Shown piece by piece: positions 1 to 8,530 of a DNA stretch of 64,000 nt (position 1 is the first letter of the stretch; every line of letters starts with the position of its first letter). Source of the DNA: Amycolatopsis coloradensis. Its GTDB lineage: Bacteria; Actinomycetota; Actinomycetes; Mycobacteriales; Pseudonocardiaceae. The stretch spans positions 114,047-178,046 of the forward strand of contig NZ_MQUQ01000002.1 in the NCBI RefSeq assembly GCF_001953865.1. The letters are read 5' to 3'. The notes under the pieces were generated by a model. That model did no database searches, was not told the DNA's origin, and worked only from the letters and a program-made list of their open reading frames with translations. Position numbers and translations under genes: made by a program.

Positions 1-278
1 AAACCGTGTGAGGCCAGATGACGCAACAGGCCGTCGTAGATCCCCGGGTTCGCGCCGGTGCCGTTGCCCCACAGGATCACCGGGTGCTTCTCCAGCCGCG
101 AGGGCCGGTACACCGTGTGCGTATCGTCGAGGGCTTCGACGGTCACCTCGAAGGGCCCCGGTTTGCTCCACTGGTCCGCGATCCCGGTCGTGGCCGTGGC
201 CGTCGCGGTGGGCGTGATGCCCACGGTCGCGAGCACGACCATCCCGGCGATCAGTGTCCGTGCGCGAAGTCTCCCCAT
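1..278 (-). CDS. Secreted alpha/beta hydrolase, N-terminal part only
   Basis: The open frame runs leftward off the window edge, so only about 92 N-terminal residues are present. It begins MGRLRARTLIAGMVVLA, a Sec-type signal peptide with a basic start, a hydrophobic core and an Ala/Thr-rich end. The mature part contains VILWGNGTGANPGIYDGLL, which matches the first strand and oxyanion loop of the dienelactone-hydrolase/cutinase-like alpha/beta hydrolases (typical core HPVILWGNGT). The nucleophile elbow lies outside the window. GGACGG lies 8 nt before the ATG; an in-frame GTG nine bases further upstream is an alternative start. The substrate cannot be told from this fragment. Confidence 0.6.
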   Translation of the reverse strand, partial: MGRLRARTLIAGMVVLATVGITPTATATATTGIADQWSKPGPFEVTVEALDDTHTVYRPSRLEKHPVILWGNGTGANPGIYDGLLRHLASHG

Positions 279-493
279 GGTGGTCACCGTCCTGGTCCGT
301 CCGGGCCCCGTTGCCCGCGACGTTCCCTTCCCAGGGTGTCGGTCCGGTCACCGTAGGTCCATGGGGCCGATCACAAGAACGGGCGAACGAGTCTTGTGAC
401 CGGGCCCAAAAGCAGGTCGGCTGACCTGTTCGGGTCAGGGCGGGCAGGCCAAGATGGCGTAGGGACGTGATCGGGTGGACGACACGCGGCCCC

Positions 494-1678
494 TCAGCAG
501 ACGAACGCCGACAGCCCGTCGAGCAACCTGTCGACGTCCTCGGCGCTGGTGTACGGCGCCAGCCCGACCCGGAGCGCCGGGTCCTCCAGCTTCAAGGCCG
601 CGAAGACTTCGTGGGCGTAGAAAGACCCCGCCGGGGCGACGATCCTCCGTTCGGCGAGATGCCGTTGGGCTTCGCGCTCACGTCCGCCGAGGCCCATCAG
701 GACGGTCGGGGTCCGGTCGGCCGCCCTGCAGTGGACGGTGACAGCGTCTCCCAGCCCTTCTTCCAGCCTGGCGCGCAGCGCGCTTTCGTGGTCGTGCAAG
801 GAATTCAGCGAGTTCGTCAGCCGGTCCCGCCGCGATCCGCCCGTTCCCGGGTCGAGGGTGGCGAGGAAGTTCACCGCGGCCGTCGCGCCCGCGAGGATCT
901 CGTAGGGCAGGGTGCCGAATTCGAAGCGTTCGGGCACGGCGTCGGGCGAAGGCAGGAGCTTGTCCGGTTCGACGGTTTCGAGGAGGGCGGGCGACGCGCC
1001 GAGCACCCCGCAGTGCGGGCCGAGGAACTTGTACGGCGAGCAGACGAAGAAATCCGCTCCCAGCGCGGGAACGTCCACCAGGTCATGGGCGGCGAAATGC
1101 ACACCGTCGACGAACACCAGCGCCCCGGCGTCGTGGGCGAGATCGGCGATCCGGCGGATCGGCGGCTTGGTGCCGAGGACGTTCGAGGCCGCCGTGACCG
1201 CGACCAGCCTCGTCCGCTCGGTGAGGGCGAGGGAATCGAGGTCGAGTTCGGTGGTTTCGGGGTCGATGTCGATCCAGCGGACGGTCATCCCGGCACGTTC
1301 GGCGGCCTGGACCCAGGGCCGGACGTTGGCGTCGTGATCGAGGCGGCTGACGACGATCTCGTCGCCCTCACGCCAGTTTTTGGCCAGGTGCCGGGAAAAG
1401 TCGTATGTCAGCTGGGTGGCGCTCCGGCCGTGGACGACGCCTTCGGCAGGCACGCCGAGGAAGTCGGCGTAGGCGGCGCGGAAACCCGCGACGGCGTTCT
1501 CGGCGTTGAGTTCGGACGGGCTGCCCGTGCCCCGGTTCGACAGCGGACCGGCCAGCGTGTCGGCGATGGCGTCGGCGACGGGCCGGGGTGTCTGAGTGCC
1601 CGCGGGTCCGTCGAAGAAGGCGATTCCGCTGGAGAGGGACGGGAAATGGCGCCGGAGAGCGGCGACGTCGATGGCCAT
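494..1678 (-). CDS. Cysteine desulfurase-like class V aminotransferase
   Basis: A 394-residue PLP-dependent fold type I protein of the cysteine-desulfurase-like group (the VC1184-type subfamily). The PLP Schiff-base lysine is K217 in CSPYKFLGPH. The ring-contacting Asp191 and neighbouring His194 are in FVDGVHFAAH, and the N-terminal FFDGPAGTQTP is the usual substrate-end motif. Length is normal for the family. The true reaction of this subgroup is not firmly known: it may be a desulfurase, a lyase or an aminotransferase. No isc or suf genes lie nearby, so a housekeeping Fe-S role is unlikely. The next gene on this strand, upstream, is the BNR-repeat gene, separated from it by a hairpin. Confidence 0.85.
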   Translation of the reverse strand: MAIDVAALRRHFPSLSSGIAFFDGPAGTQTPRPVADAIADTLAGPLSNRGTGSPSELNAENAVAGFRAAYADFLGVPAEGVVHGRSATQLTYDFSRHLAKNWREGDEIVVSRLDHDANVRPWVQAAERAGMTVRWIDIDPETTELDLDSLALTERTRLVAVTAASNVLGTKPPIRRIADLAHDAGALVFVDGVHFAAHDLVDVPALGADFFVCSPYKFLGPHCGVLGASPALLETVEPDKLLPSPDAVPERFEFGTLPYEILAGATAAVNFLATLDPGTGGSRRDRLTNSLNSLHDHESALRARLEEGLGDAVTVHCRAADRTPTVLMGLGGREREAQRHLAERRIVAPAGSFYAHEVFAALKLEDPALRVGLAPYTSAEDVDRLLDGLSAFVC

Positions 1679-1715
1679 GCCCTCGACTCTTACATCCGGC
1701 GAGGGACGGAGTAAA

Positions 1716-1751
1716 CGCTTCGTGACCGGAACTTTCTCCGGCCACGAAGCG
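1716..1751 (-). terminator. Hairpin terminator of the BNR-repeat gene
   Basis: CGCTTCGTG (1716-1724) pairs perfectly with CACGAAGCG (1743-1751). After one mismatch the stem continues as CCGGA/TCCGG around a 6-nt loop. It lies just past the stop of the leftward BNR gene and before the next leftward gene. There is no U-tract, as is common in actinobacteria. Confidence 0.6.
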
Positions 1752-1759
1752 CCTTGGAC

Positions 1760-3739
1760 TCAGTACAGCGTCAAGCGGTACGCGCCGGACTGCGCGGTGC
1801 CTGCGAACAGGTACCGGCCGTCCGCGCTGATCGCCATCGAGAGCACCCGGGCGTCGGGCAACGCGCCGGGCACCGGCGACCAGGTGCGGCCGAAGTCCGT
1901 GCTGCGCAGCACGCCGCCCCCGGTCGCGCTGCTCGCGAACCACACCCTGAAGTCGAACGGATGCGGCAGGATCCGGCTGATCTCGTGGGGACCCTCGCCG
2001 TCGCGGACCCGCCGGAACGTCCGGCCGTCGTCCTCGCTGAGCAGCAGACCGGCACCGCCCACCAGGACGCGGCCCCAGCGGCTCACCGAGATCGAACTGA
2101 CCGGCTCGTCGGAGACGTGGGTCCAGGTCCTGCCGCCGTCGTCCGACCGGGACAGGCCGCGGGAATCCCCGCCCCAGACCCGATTCGCGTTCCACGGGTC
2201 ACCGGCGAACGCGATGAACCCGTTGTCGGCCGGGAGCTTTTCCCAGGTCTTCCCGGCGTTGTCGCTGCGGTAGAGCACATGGCCGCTGGGCGCGAAGGCC
2301 GAGACGAGGAGCCTGTCCGGGTCGGCCGGATGGGCCAAGATCGTCCTGGGGGTACCTTCCTTCGCCTTCCCCATGAGCTGCCAGGTGCGCCCGCCGTCAC
2401 CGCTGCGGAGCACGTCGAGCGCGAACCCGTTCCGGGTGACCTGCCAGACGACGTGCGGACGGGCGGCCGAGACGGACAACCGCGCGTCCTCGTGCAGCCT
2501 GTCGGTGGGGTGCGACTGCCAGACCCTGTCCGCCGAGGCGACCTTGCCGCGCGGAAGCGGGGTGTTGTAGATCTCCTGCACGCCGGCCGCGACGAGGTTC
2601 TCGCGCAGCAGGTTCCCGGTGGTCACGAGGTCGCGAATGGATTCGCCGGGTACGCCGATCTGCTGGTAGCCGTGCTTGCCGCCGTCCGCGTACACCCCTC
2701 GGTACACCGAGGAGATCAGCGTGGTGGCGGGTTTGCCCGCGGCCGCGGGGAGTTCGATCATGTCGCTGACGCCCTCGCCCGGCGCGGGCACCGGTTTCCG
2801 GGTCCAGGTGCGGCCGAAGTCCGCGCTGACGTCTATGTCGTTATACGTCGCGACGTACAGGCGGCCGCCGACGAAGCGCGGTTCGCGCAGCGGCTGTCCG
2901 CCGGGTTCGCGGCGCAGCACCGTCCAGGTCTTCCCGCCGTCGGTGGAGCCGTGCAGTTCGGTGCCGACCGTGACCGCGAACCGCTTGCCGTCCGACGCGA
3001 CCTGCCAGATCTCGCCGTTCGTCCGGTAGACGAGTTCGGCCCGCGGTTCCTTGCCGCTGACCCCGCGGACCACCCACAGGGAGTACTCCGGGTAGACCGT
3101 CGTGAAGTAGGCGTCGTCGCCGACCAGAGTGAGTTTGAGCGCGCCGACCGGTGCGGCGATCCCCTCACGCGGCCAGGTCCTCGGCACGTCGTTCCAGTGG
3201 TCCCCGCCGTCGGTGCTGACGCTCAGCGAGTCGAGGTTCTGCACCACGACGACCCGGCCGGTGGGGTCCGTCGCCATGCCGAACGCACCGTCGGGATACC
3301 ACTCGCGCAGGGTCTCCCAGGTCTCACCGCGGTCGGTGGTGCGCAGCAGCAGGCCACGCCACTCACCGACCTTGTTCCCGGGTTTGTTGCCCACCGCGAG
3401 CATCCGGTCGGGATTCACCGGATCGGCGAAGAATCCCTGGATGGCGGTGTTCACCGGCAGTCCCCGGCGTGCGGTCCACGAGCCGCCGCGGTCGCCGGAG
3501 AGCCACAACGCCGGCGGGCCGGGCTGCATCATCGCGAGCCCGGCAGGCGACACGGCCAGCAGCCCGCCGATGCTGTTCGGGCCGACCGGGTCCCAGCCAC
3601 CGCGCGGCAGCCCTGTCGCGTTGACGTTCGTTGGCGACGGCAGGGGGCCGGCGGTGGCCACTGACGTCGTCCCGGTGGTCCCGAGAACCGTCAGCAGCCC
3701 GAGAACGAGCATGCGTTTGGTGGTCGATCTCAGCTTCAT
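1760..3739 (-). CDS. Secreted BNR/Asp-box repeat beta-propeller protein
   Basis: A 659-residue exported protein. The chosen start gives MKLRSTTKRMLVLGLLTV followed by SVATAG, a signal peptide with an A-T-A cleavage site; the longer frame adds 31 residues with no signal character. The mature chain carries about ten Asp-box motifs of the form S-x-D-x-G-x-T-W, for example SGDRGGSWTAR, TTDRGETWETL, STDGGKTWTVL, SGDGGRTWQLM and STDFGRTWSPV. They are spaced as in sortilin/VPS10 and exo-sialidase-like beta-propellers. No sialidase catalytic arginine triad is evident, so an enzymatic role should not be assumed; binding to a surface or extracellular ligand is equally possible. It sits alone between a TauE permease and a PLP enzyme. 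Confidence 0.8.
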   Translation of the reverse strand: MKLRSTTKRMLVLGLLTVLGTTGTTSVATAGPLPSPTNVNATGLPRGGWDPVGPNSIGGLLAVSPAGLAMMQPGPPALWLSGDRGGSWTARRGLPVNTAIQGFFADPVNPDRMLAVGNKPGNKVGEWRGLLLRTTDRGETWETLREWYPDGAFGMATDPTGRVVVVQNLDSLSVSTDGGDHWNDVPRTWPREGIAAPVGALKLTLVGDDAYFTTVYPEYSLWVVRGVSGKEPRAELVYRTNGEIWQVASDGKRFAVTVGTELHGSTDGGKTWTVLRREPGGQPLREPRFVGGRLYVATYNDIDVSADFGRTWTRKPVPAPGEGVSDMIELPAAAGKPATTLISSVYRGVYADGGKHGYQQIGVPGESIRDLVTTGNLLRENLVAAGVQEIYNTPLPRGKVASADRVWQSHPTDRLHEDARLSVSAARPHVVWQVTRNGFALDVLRSGDGGRTWQLMGKAKEGTPRTILAHPADPDRLLVSAFAPSGHVLYRSDNAGKTWEKLPADNGFIAFAGDPWNANRVWGGDSRGLSRSDDGGRTWTHVSDEPVSSISVSRWGRVLVGGAGLLLSEDDGRTFRRVRDGEGPHEISRILPHPFDFRVWFASSATGGGVLRSTDFGRTWSPVPGALPDARVLSMAISADGRYLFAGTAQSGAYRLTLY

Positions 3740-3861
3740 GCGGAAGATCTTGGCGCAAGATCCGGCAAAGGTATAGAGATTCATCGGATCTTTACCCCGA
3801 CATGCTCTCTTCTCTACCCTCGAAGCACTCACCGACGGTCAACTCATCGGATCACTGTCGG

Positions 3862-4701
3862 TCAACGGACGACGATCGCGAGCAGCGCGGCGGCGAGCAA
3901 GGCGAGGTACGCGATCGCGTGCGCACGGTCCGGGATCCGGCCGGCCACCCGGCGCGTCACGGCGATGGTCGGCAACGACCCGCACAACAGCGCGCCCGCG
4001 GCCACCAGGTCGATGTAGCCGAGGTGAGCGGCGCCGGAAGCCGTGCCCGTCGCCGCGAAGGCGTAGACGGCGGTGCCGATCACCGCCACCGGCAGGCTCA
4101 GCGGATTCGCCAGCGCGGCCGCGTCGGCCATCGGCAGGCCCTTGCGCCGCATGAGCGGGACGGTGAGCACACTGCCGCCGACTCCGAGAAAGCTCGCCAC
4201 CGCGCCGATCCCGGTCCCGCCCGCGGTGGTGGTGATCCCGCCGAGCGCGCGGGGACCGCCGTCGTCCCGCCTGCTCACGAACCCTTTCCGGACGACGCTG
4301 TCGGCGATGGTCAGCGCGAGATAGGCGACGAAAAGCCAGCGCAGGACACTCTCGTCGGCCACGGTCGCGGCGAAGGAGCCGAGCACCGCTCCGAGACCGA
4401 TGAAGGCGAGGAGCGGCCACAGATAGTCGCGGCGAAGGCGGCCGGTCCGCAGTTGCGCGAGGGTCGCGCTCCCGGCGTTGACCACCATCACCGCGGTCGA
4501 GGTGGCCACCGCCACGTGCATCGCGCCAAGGGCGTGCTCCGGCTCGGCGAGCGCGAAGGCGTAGACGACGGGCACGGTGACGAATCCACCGCCGAATCCG
4601 AAAAGGACAGTGGTGACGCCGCTCAGGCAACCGAACCCGAGGAGCACCGAGATCTCGATCAGCACTTCTTCGACGGTAGGTGGTCCCGGCACGGCGGGCA
4701 T
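3862..4701 (-). CDS. TauE/SafE family sulfite exporter-like permease
   Basis: A membrane protein of about 279 residues with roughly eight predicted helices in two halves. It has the family's glycine-rich repeats: GVTTVLFGFGGGFVTVPVV near the N-terminus and GAVASFLGVGGSVLTVPLM in the second half. Members move sulfite, sulfonates or other small anions out of the cell; the substrate here is unknown. The start at MPAVPGPPTVEEV is preferred because the longer frame is arginine-rich and would overlap the divergent AraC gene; later GTG codons at VPGPP or VLIEI are also possible. Only about 56 bp separate it from that regulator, which makes it a likely target. Confidence 0.8.
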   Translation of the reverse strand: MPAVPGPPTVEEVLIEISVLLGFGCLSGVTTVLFGFGGGFVTVPVVYAFALAEPEHALGAMHVAVATSTAVMVVNAGSATLAQLRTGRLRRDYLWPLLAFIGLGAVLGSFAATVADESVLRWLFVAYLALTIADSVVRKGFVSRRDDGGPRALGGITTTAGGTGIGAVASFLGVGGSVLTVPLMRRKGLPMADAAALANPLSLPVAVIGTAVYAFAATGTASGAAHLGYIDLVAAGALLCGSLPTIAVTRRVAGRIPDRAHAIAYLALLAAALLAIVVR

Positions 4702-4757
4702 TCGAAAGGACGCCACTTTCTTTCGCGCATCGGACTGGTGAGCGTAGCCTTGATGAC

Positions 4758-5531
4758 GTGCGTGACATCCCCATCGACGAGGTCGACCACCTCGACCGCG
4801 CGGTGGTGGCGATCCGCACCGATTACCCACCGGGGCACCGGATTCCCCCGCACCGGCACCGGCGGGCGCAGTTCCTCTACAGCGCGACGGGGTCGATGCG
4901 GGTCGAAACGGCGGACGGCACCTGGACCATCCCGACCCGGCGCGCGGTGCTCGTCCCGCCGGAGACCGGGCATCAGGTCTTCACGACGACAGTGAGCACC
5001 AGGAGCCTGTACATCGAGCCGAAGGCGGTGCCGTGGTTCCCGCGGCGCTGTCAGGTCGTCGAGGTCTCCGCACTGCTCCGTGAACTGCTGAACGAGGCCG
5101 TCGGCGTGCCGGAGCTGTACTCCCCGCGAGGGCGGGACGCCGCGGTCATCGGCCTGATCCTGCACGAGATCCGCCGGTCCGCCCCGGTCCGGCTCGATCT
5201 CCCCCTGCCGAAACACGAACGGCTGCGCGCCCTGTGCGAGTCCTTTTTGGACGCTCCGGACATCCACGAGCCGGTGACCGCATGGGCGTCCCGGCTGCAC
5301 GTGAGCGAGCGGACGCTGAACCGGATCTTCACCGCCGAAACCGGGCTGAGTTTCGCGCGCTGGCGGCAACGGGCCTGTGTCCTGCATTCCCTTTCACTGC
5401 TGTCGGACGGTCGACCCATCGCCGGTATCGCCGCTTCGCTCGGCTACGAAAGCCCTGCCGCGTTCTCCACCATGTTCACCCGGCTTCTGGGCAGCTCGCC
5501 GAGGGACTACCGCGCGGCGTCCGCGTTGTGA
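4758..5531 (+). CDS. AraC-family transcriptional regulator
   Basis: About 257 residues. The N-terminal part is a cupin sensor (GHRIPPHRHRRAQFLYSATG, with PETGHQV in the second cupin motif). The C-terminal 80 residues are the double helix-turn-helix DNA-binding domain (HVSERTLNRIFTAETGLSF, then IAGIAASLGYESPAAFSTMF and LGSSPRDYR). The GTG at 4758 is preferred: TAGCCT, a good TAnnnT -10 box, ends 7 nt before it, so the transcript may be leaderless. An ATG at 4680 would lengthen it by 26 residues but would overlap the divergent TauE start. It probably controls that permease and perhaps the ABM gene downstream. No inducer can be named. Confidence 0.85.
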   Translation: MRDIPIDEVDHLDRAVVAIRTDYPPGHRIPPHRHRRAQFLYSATGSMRVETADGTWTIPTRRAVLVPPETGHQVFTTTVSTRSLYIEPKAVPWFPRRCQVVEVSALLRELLNEAVGVPELYSPRGRDAAVIGLILHEIRRSAPVRLDLPLPKHERLRALCESFLDAPDIHEPVTAWASRLHVSERTLNRIFTAETGLSFARWRQRACVLHSLSLLSDGRPIAGIAASLGYESPAAFSTMFTRLLGSSPRDYRAASAL

Positions 5532-5585
5532 ACGCCGGTAACGTCGGGGCGAATCCCCTACTCTCGATCAGAAAGCAGGACGGTC

Positions 5586-5909
5586 ATGATCTTCATTACG
5601 GCGAAGTTCCGGGTTCGTCCCGAACACGCGGACCGGTGGCCGGAACTCGCCCGCGACTTCACCGAGGCGACCCGCGCCGAACCCGGTTGCCTCTGGTACG
5701 ACTGGTCCCGCAGCCTCGACGACCCGAACGAGTACGTTCTCGTCGAAGCCTTCCGTGACGACGACGCGGGCGCGGCCCACGTCGGTTCGGAGCATTTCCG
5801 CGCGGCTCAGCGCGATCTGCCCCAGTACCTGGCCGAGACCCCGCGGATCATCAACGCGAAGGTCGATCAGGACGGCTGGTCGGAGCTGGGCGAACTCGCC
5901 GTCGATTAG
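5586..5909 (+). CDS. Antibiotic biosynthesis monooxygenase (ABM/YgiN-like)
   Basis: A 107-residue single ABM (dimeric alpha/beta barrel) domain. It shows the usual order: MIFITAKFRVRPEHADRWPEL, then ARAEPGCLWYDWSRS, then FRDDDAGAAHVGSEHF. Small cofactor-free proteins of this type oxidise quinols or polyketide-like aromatics, or act as dimeric scaffolds. An AGGA ribosome site lies 6 nt before the ATG. It follows the AraC gene by about 50 bp on the same strand, so co-expression is likely, and it ends just before a strong hairpin. Confidence 0.85.
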   Translation: MIFITAKFRVRPEHADRWPELARDFTEATRAEPGCLWYDWSRSLDDPNEYVLVEAFRDDDAGAAHVGSEHFRAAQRDLPQYLAETPRIINAKVDQDGWSELGELAVD

Positions 5910-5918
5910 GTGTTGCTT

Positions 5919-5950
5919 CCCGCCCCGGTTCTCCGTCGGACCGGGGCGGG
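5919..5950 (+). terminator. Strong hairpin terminator after the ABM gene
   Basis: CCCGCCCCGGT (5919-5929) and ACCGGGGCGGG (5940-5950) form a perfect 11-bp GC-rich stem with a 10-nt loop, 10 bases past the ABM stop codon. Confidence 0.75.
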
Positions 5951-6136
5951 CTCGGATCGCCGTAACGATACTGGCAAGAGACTTGTCGGAGCTGGTCCGC
6001 GACGCGGGTGACCCTTCACGGCCGCCGATGGCCGTCGGATCACCAGCAGCGTCACCGACAGCGGCTACCCGCTGTCGCTGTTCCGGCTCCGTCACGACCG
6101 CCAGGCGTGAAACCCGCGCGGTGCGGCACTGTCTCG
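5951..6136 (+). other. Gap with a possible frameshifted coding remnant
   Basis: No intact gene is visible. The segment 5962-6014 reads TILARDLSELVRDAGDP, and a frame one base off (6012-6110) reads TAADGRRITSSVTDSGYPLS through RLRHDRQA and a stop. Joined, they look like a short coding piece broken by a one-base loss, but no start codon or ribosome site is present and the family is not recognised. Chance reading in GC-rich DNA is a real alternative. Confidence 0.2.
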
Positions 6137-6952
6137 TCAGCCACGCTGTGCTCGCGCCGCCCCGAAGCAGTACGCGCCGAACGCGGCGACTCCGGCGGCC
6201 ACCACGATGAGCAGCACCGTGCCGAACGGCTGAGCGGCCAAGGTGCGCAGGGCGGCGTCGAGCCCGCCGGAGCGGGACGCGTCGTGTGCCAGCGCCGCGA
6301 TTCCGAGGAGCACCGCGACCACGCCGAACACGACACCCCGCGCCACGTAACCGATCCGGCCGAGCCGCTCGACCCACCGCCGGGTCCCCGACGGCAACGA
6401 CGAGAGGTCGAGATCCCGCACGAAGCTCCGGCGCACCCCGTTCACCACCGATGCCACGGCGACACCGAGCACGATGACGGCCGCCACGATCACCAGGAAC
6501 GGGCCGGCGGGCAGTTCGAGCAGTCGCGCGGTGAACTCCTGCTGCTTCTGATCACCGCTGCCCTGCTCACCCGCCCCCGCGGCGAGCCTGGCCGCGTACA
6601 CCCCCAGCGAGATCCCCACCAGGCAGCGCGCCCCGGACTTCACCCGCTTGGCGACACGCTGCCGCTGCTTGTCGATCCAGGTGTACCCGACCGCGGCCAG
6701 CAGCGCCTGCCACAGGCCGTACGCCACCAGCCCGGCCGCCAGCACCCACAACAGCACGCCACCCAACGGCGTCGAGCCGACCTCGGTGATCGCACCACGC
6801 CCGTCGGCCTCCTGGCCGCCACCGCCGATCGCGATACGCACCGCCAGGTACCCGATGAGCAGGTACACCAGCCCGTAGCACCCCATCCCGACCCGCCCGA
6901 GCACCTGCACGGCGGTGCTGTGGCGGACCTGTCTCGCCTTGTTCCCGGACAT
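6137..6952 (-). CDS. DUF1206 family membrane protein
   Basis: About 271 residues. There are three repeats of a two-helix unit, each starting with a GR(V/I)G-x-(G/A)-x-x-G motif: VLGRVGMGCYGLVYLLIGY near the N-terminus, a diverged middle copy, and LGRIGYVARGVVFGVVAV near the C-terminus. This three-fold repeat is the DUF1206 signature. The function is unknown; homologues are common in actinobacteria and are often found near stress genes. The second ATG is chosen because GGAGGAAG lies 8 nt upstream of it. It is transcribed leftward, and the small hypothetical gene at 7045 lies just upstream on the same strand. Confidence 0.8.
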   Translation of the reverse strand: MSGNKARQVRHSTAVQVLGRVGMGCYGLVYLLIGYLAVRIAIGGGGQEADGRGAITEVGSTPLGGVLLWVLAAGLVAYGLWQALLAAVGYTWIDKQRQRVAKRVKSGARCLVGISLGVYAARLAAGAGEQGSGDQKQQEFTARLLELPAGPFLVIVAAVIVLGVAVASVVNGVRRSFVRDLDLSSLPSGTRRWVERLGRIGYVARGVVFGVVAVLLGIAALAHDASRSGGLDAALRTLAAQPFGTVLLIVVAAGVAAFGAYCFGAARAQRG

Positions 6953-7044
6953 CCGGCTCACTTCCTCCATCGGCATCTTCCGAGTCTCATGGCCGAGGCC
7001 CGGGACCGCCGTGCGACTGCTCCATCCAGCCCAGCGCGACGGAG

Positions 7045-7329
7045 CTACCCCTCACCAAGCCAGTCGTCCGTGTCGCGGCGCCTGCCGAGACCGACGGCGG
7101 CGAATTCGCCGAAGTGGTCACCTTTGAGCACGCCGAGTCGCCGGAGCGCCCGGGAGATCGGACTGCCCGCGGCTGGGTCGGGCTCGTCCTCGGCCAGATG
7201 CAACGGGCCGAGAACGCTTTCCCCTGCCTCCCGAACCTGGCCGAGTGGAACGACTTGACAGCTCCCGGGCGAAGCGACCAGTCCACCGCGTGCGGACTCC
7301 GTGACGATGACGGCACGCAGTCGATACAT
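7045..7329 (-). CDS. Small hypothetical protein
   Basis: A 94-residue protein starting MYRLRAVIVTESARGGLVAS, preceded by AAGGA at 7 nt, which fixes this start within a longer open frame. It contains a short beta-rich beginning, an acidic stretch (HLAEDEPDP) and a basic end (GLGRRRDTDDW). There are no membrane segments, cysteine clusters or recognisable domain. Only about 90 bp separate it from the DUF1206 gene downstream, so the two may be cotranscribed. It is divergent from the SRPBCC gene. Confidence 0.5.
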   Translation of the reverse strand: MYRLRAVIVTESARGGLVASPGSCQVVPLGQVREAGESVLGPLHLAEDEPDPAAGSPISRALRRLGVLKGDHFGEFAAVGLGRRRDTDDWLGEG

Positions 7330-7411
7330 CTCCTCATCCTTCCCGATTTTTTCTCGCGGCGATGTCGGATAGCGCCGATCCCGTTCGTAGGCATGGTGAG
7401 AGGAGGCCGAA

Positions 7412-7912
7412 ATGACACGGAGCACGCACAGCACGGCCGAGGAGAACGAGAGCGCCACCCTGACCGTCACCGCGTCCGCCACCAGGGTGTTCACGATCCT
7501 GGCGGACCCGTCGGCCCATTCCGCGATCGACGGCACCGGCTGGGTCCAGGAACCCGCCGACCCCGCGCCGCTGACCGAGGTCGGGCAGATTTTCCGGATG
7601 AACATGTATCACCCCAAACACCCCGACGGTGACTACCGGGTGGCCAACAAAGTCGAGGTGCTCGACTCACCTCGCGCCATCGGCTGGCTGACGGGGACGG
7701 AGAAAGCCGACGGACGGCTGGAGTTCGGCGGCTGGATCTGGCGCTACGACCTGACACCGCTCGGCCCGTCCGAAACCGAGGTCACGCTGTCCTACGACTG
7801 GTCGGCCGTGCCGCCGTCCGTCCGGGAGTACATCCAGTTCCCGCCGTTCGGTCCCGAACACCTCATCGACTCGCTGCGCCACCTGGCCGAACTCACCGAA
7901 GGAACGTCATGA
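7412..7912 (+). CDS. SRPBCC (START/polyketide cyclase-like) family protein
   Basis: 166 residues of the SRPBCC hydrophobic-pocket fold: an opening ASATRVFTILADPSAHSAID, a central DYRVANKVEVLDSPRAIGW, and a final helix EHLIDSLRHLAELTE. Such proteins bind small hydrophobic ligands; a specific ligand cannot be inferred. GAGGAGG sits 6 nt before the ATG. Its stop overlaps the start of the decayed dihydrofolate-reductase-family gene as ATGA, which shows that the two were once translated as a pair. Confidence 0.8.
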   Translation: MTRSTHSTAEENESATLTVTASATRVFTILADPSAHSAIDGTGWVQEPADPAPLTEVGQIFRMNMYHPKHPDGDYRVANKVEVLDSPRAIGWLTGTEKADGRLEFGGWIWRYDLTPLGPSETEVTLSYDWSAVPPSVREYIQFPPFGPEHLIDSLRHLAELTEGTS

Positions 7913-8213
7913 CCGCGACCTACAAGGCCCTGAGCTGCTCGAGCGCCGCCTCGCGTCGTATGACGCGGAGCAGCGAATGGTCTTCGGTGCCACCACGTTC
8001 CGGGCGAACGTGGAGATGCTTTCGGGCATCGTGGAATCCGAAGGCCTTGATCCCTCGGTCACCCGGATGAAGAACCTTCCGGCGACGGTGGTGTCGTCCA
8101 CGCTGCGGGAGCCACTCGACTGGCCGGACGCGACCGTCGTGCGCGGCGACGCCGTCGAAATGGCCGCCGGCCACACCCGGGAACTCACCTACCGGCCCGT
8201 CCCGCACCTCTGA
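7909..8213 (+). pseudogene. Decayed dihydrofolate reductase-family (RibD C-terminal) gene
   Basis: The reading starts at an ATG overlapping the SRPBCC stop, encodes MTATY, and then falls out of frame. In the next frame ELLERRLASYDAEQRMVFGA continues into TTFRANVEMLSGIVESEG, then MKNLPATVVSSTLREPLDW, DATVVRGDAVEMA, and finally HTRELTYRP. These are the pieces of a roughly 190-residue RibD-C/dihydrofolate-reductase-like protein. About 30-40 residues are missing after MTATY, and about 70 residues are missing between GDAVEMA and GHTRELTYRP. The frame shift near the start and the loss of the core make it non-functional. The family assignment is from memory of typical members. Confidence 0.7.
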
Positions 8214-8225
8214 GCCTTGACTGGA

Positions 8226-8501
8226 TCAGCGGTCGAGCCAAGGGGCCAGCAACGCCTCGAGATCGGCGTCCGACAGCGCATACGGCCCGCCGTGGAACTC
8301 GTGCCACCGCGAAGCGTCGCGTGCCGCGTTGTACTCCACCTCGAACGCGCGCATCAGCACATACATGAACGTCACCGAGCTGAACCGCTCACCGAGCAGC
8401 GTCCGGGCCTCGCGCGCGACACCTGTGGCGCCATGGCCGATCACGTCCGCGAGCTTCAGCTCCTCCGCAGCCGGATCCAGCAGGCTGGGGGCATACATCA
8501 C
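8226..8501 (-). CDS. Hypothetical protein downstream of rlmN
   Basis: A 91-residue, mostly helical, soluble protein. It has no recognisable domain. Notable are FSSVTFMYVLMRAFEVEYNA in the middle and ALSDADLEALLAPWL near the end. A GTG start is used because GGAGA lies 7 nt before it; an ATG is the next codon. It begins only about 30 bp after the rlmN stop on the same strand, so the two may share a transcript. Confidence 0.6.
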   Translation of the reverse strand: MMYAPSLLDPAAEELKLADVIGHGATGVAREARTLLGERFSSVTFMYVLMRAFEVEYNAARDASRWHEFHGGPYALSDADLEALLAPWLDR

Positions 8502-8530
8502 GACAAATTCTCCATCACCGAAAGGAAAAA

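Noticed and set aside
467-1714. Long plus-strand open frame (415 codons) opposite the class V aminotransferase
   Set aside because: It mirrors the high-GC third positions of the real gene on the other strand, has no domain, and is Arg/Gly/Val-rich in the way shadow frames are.
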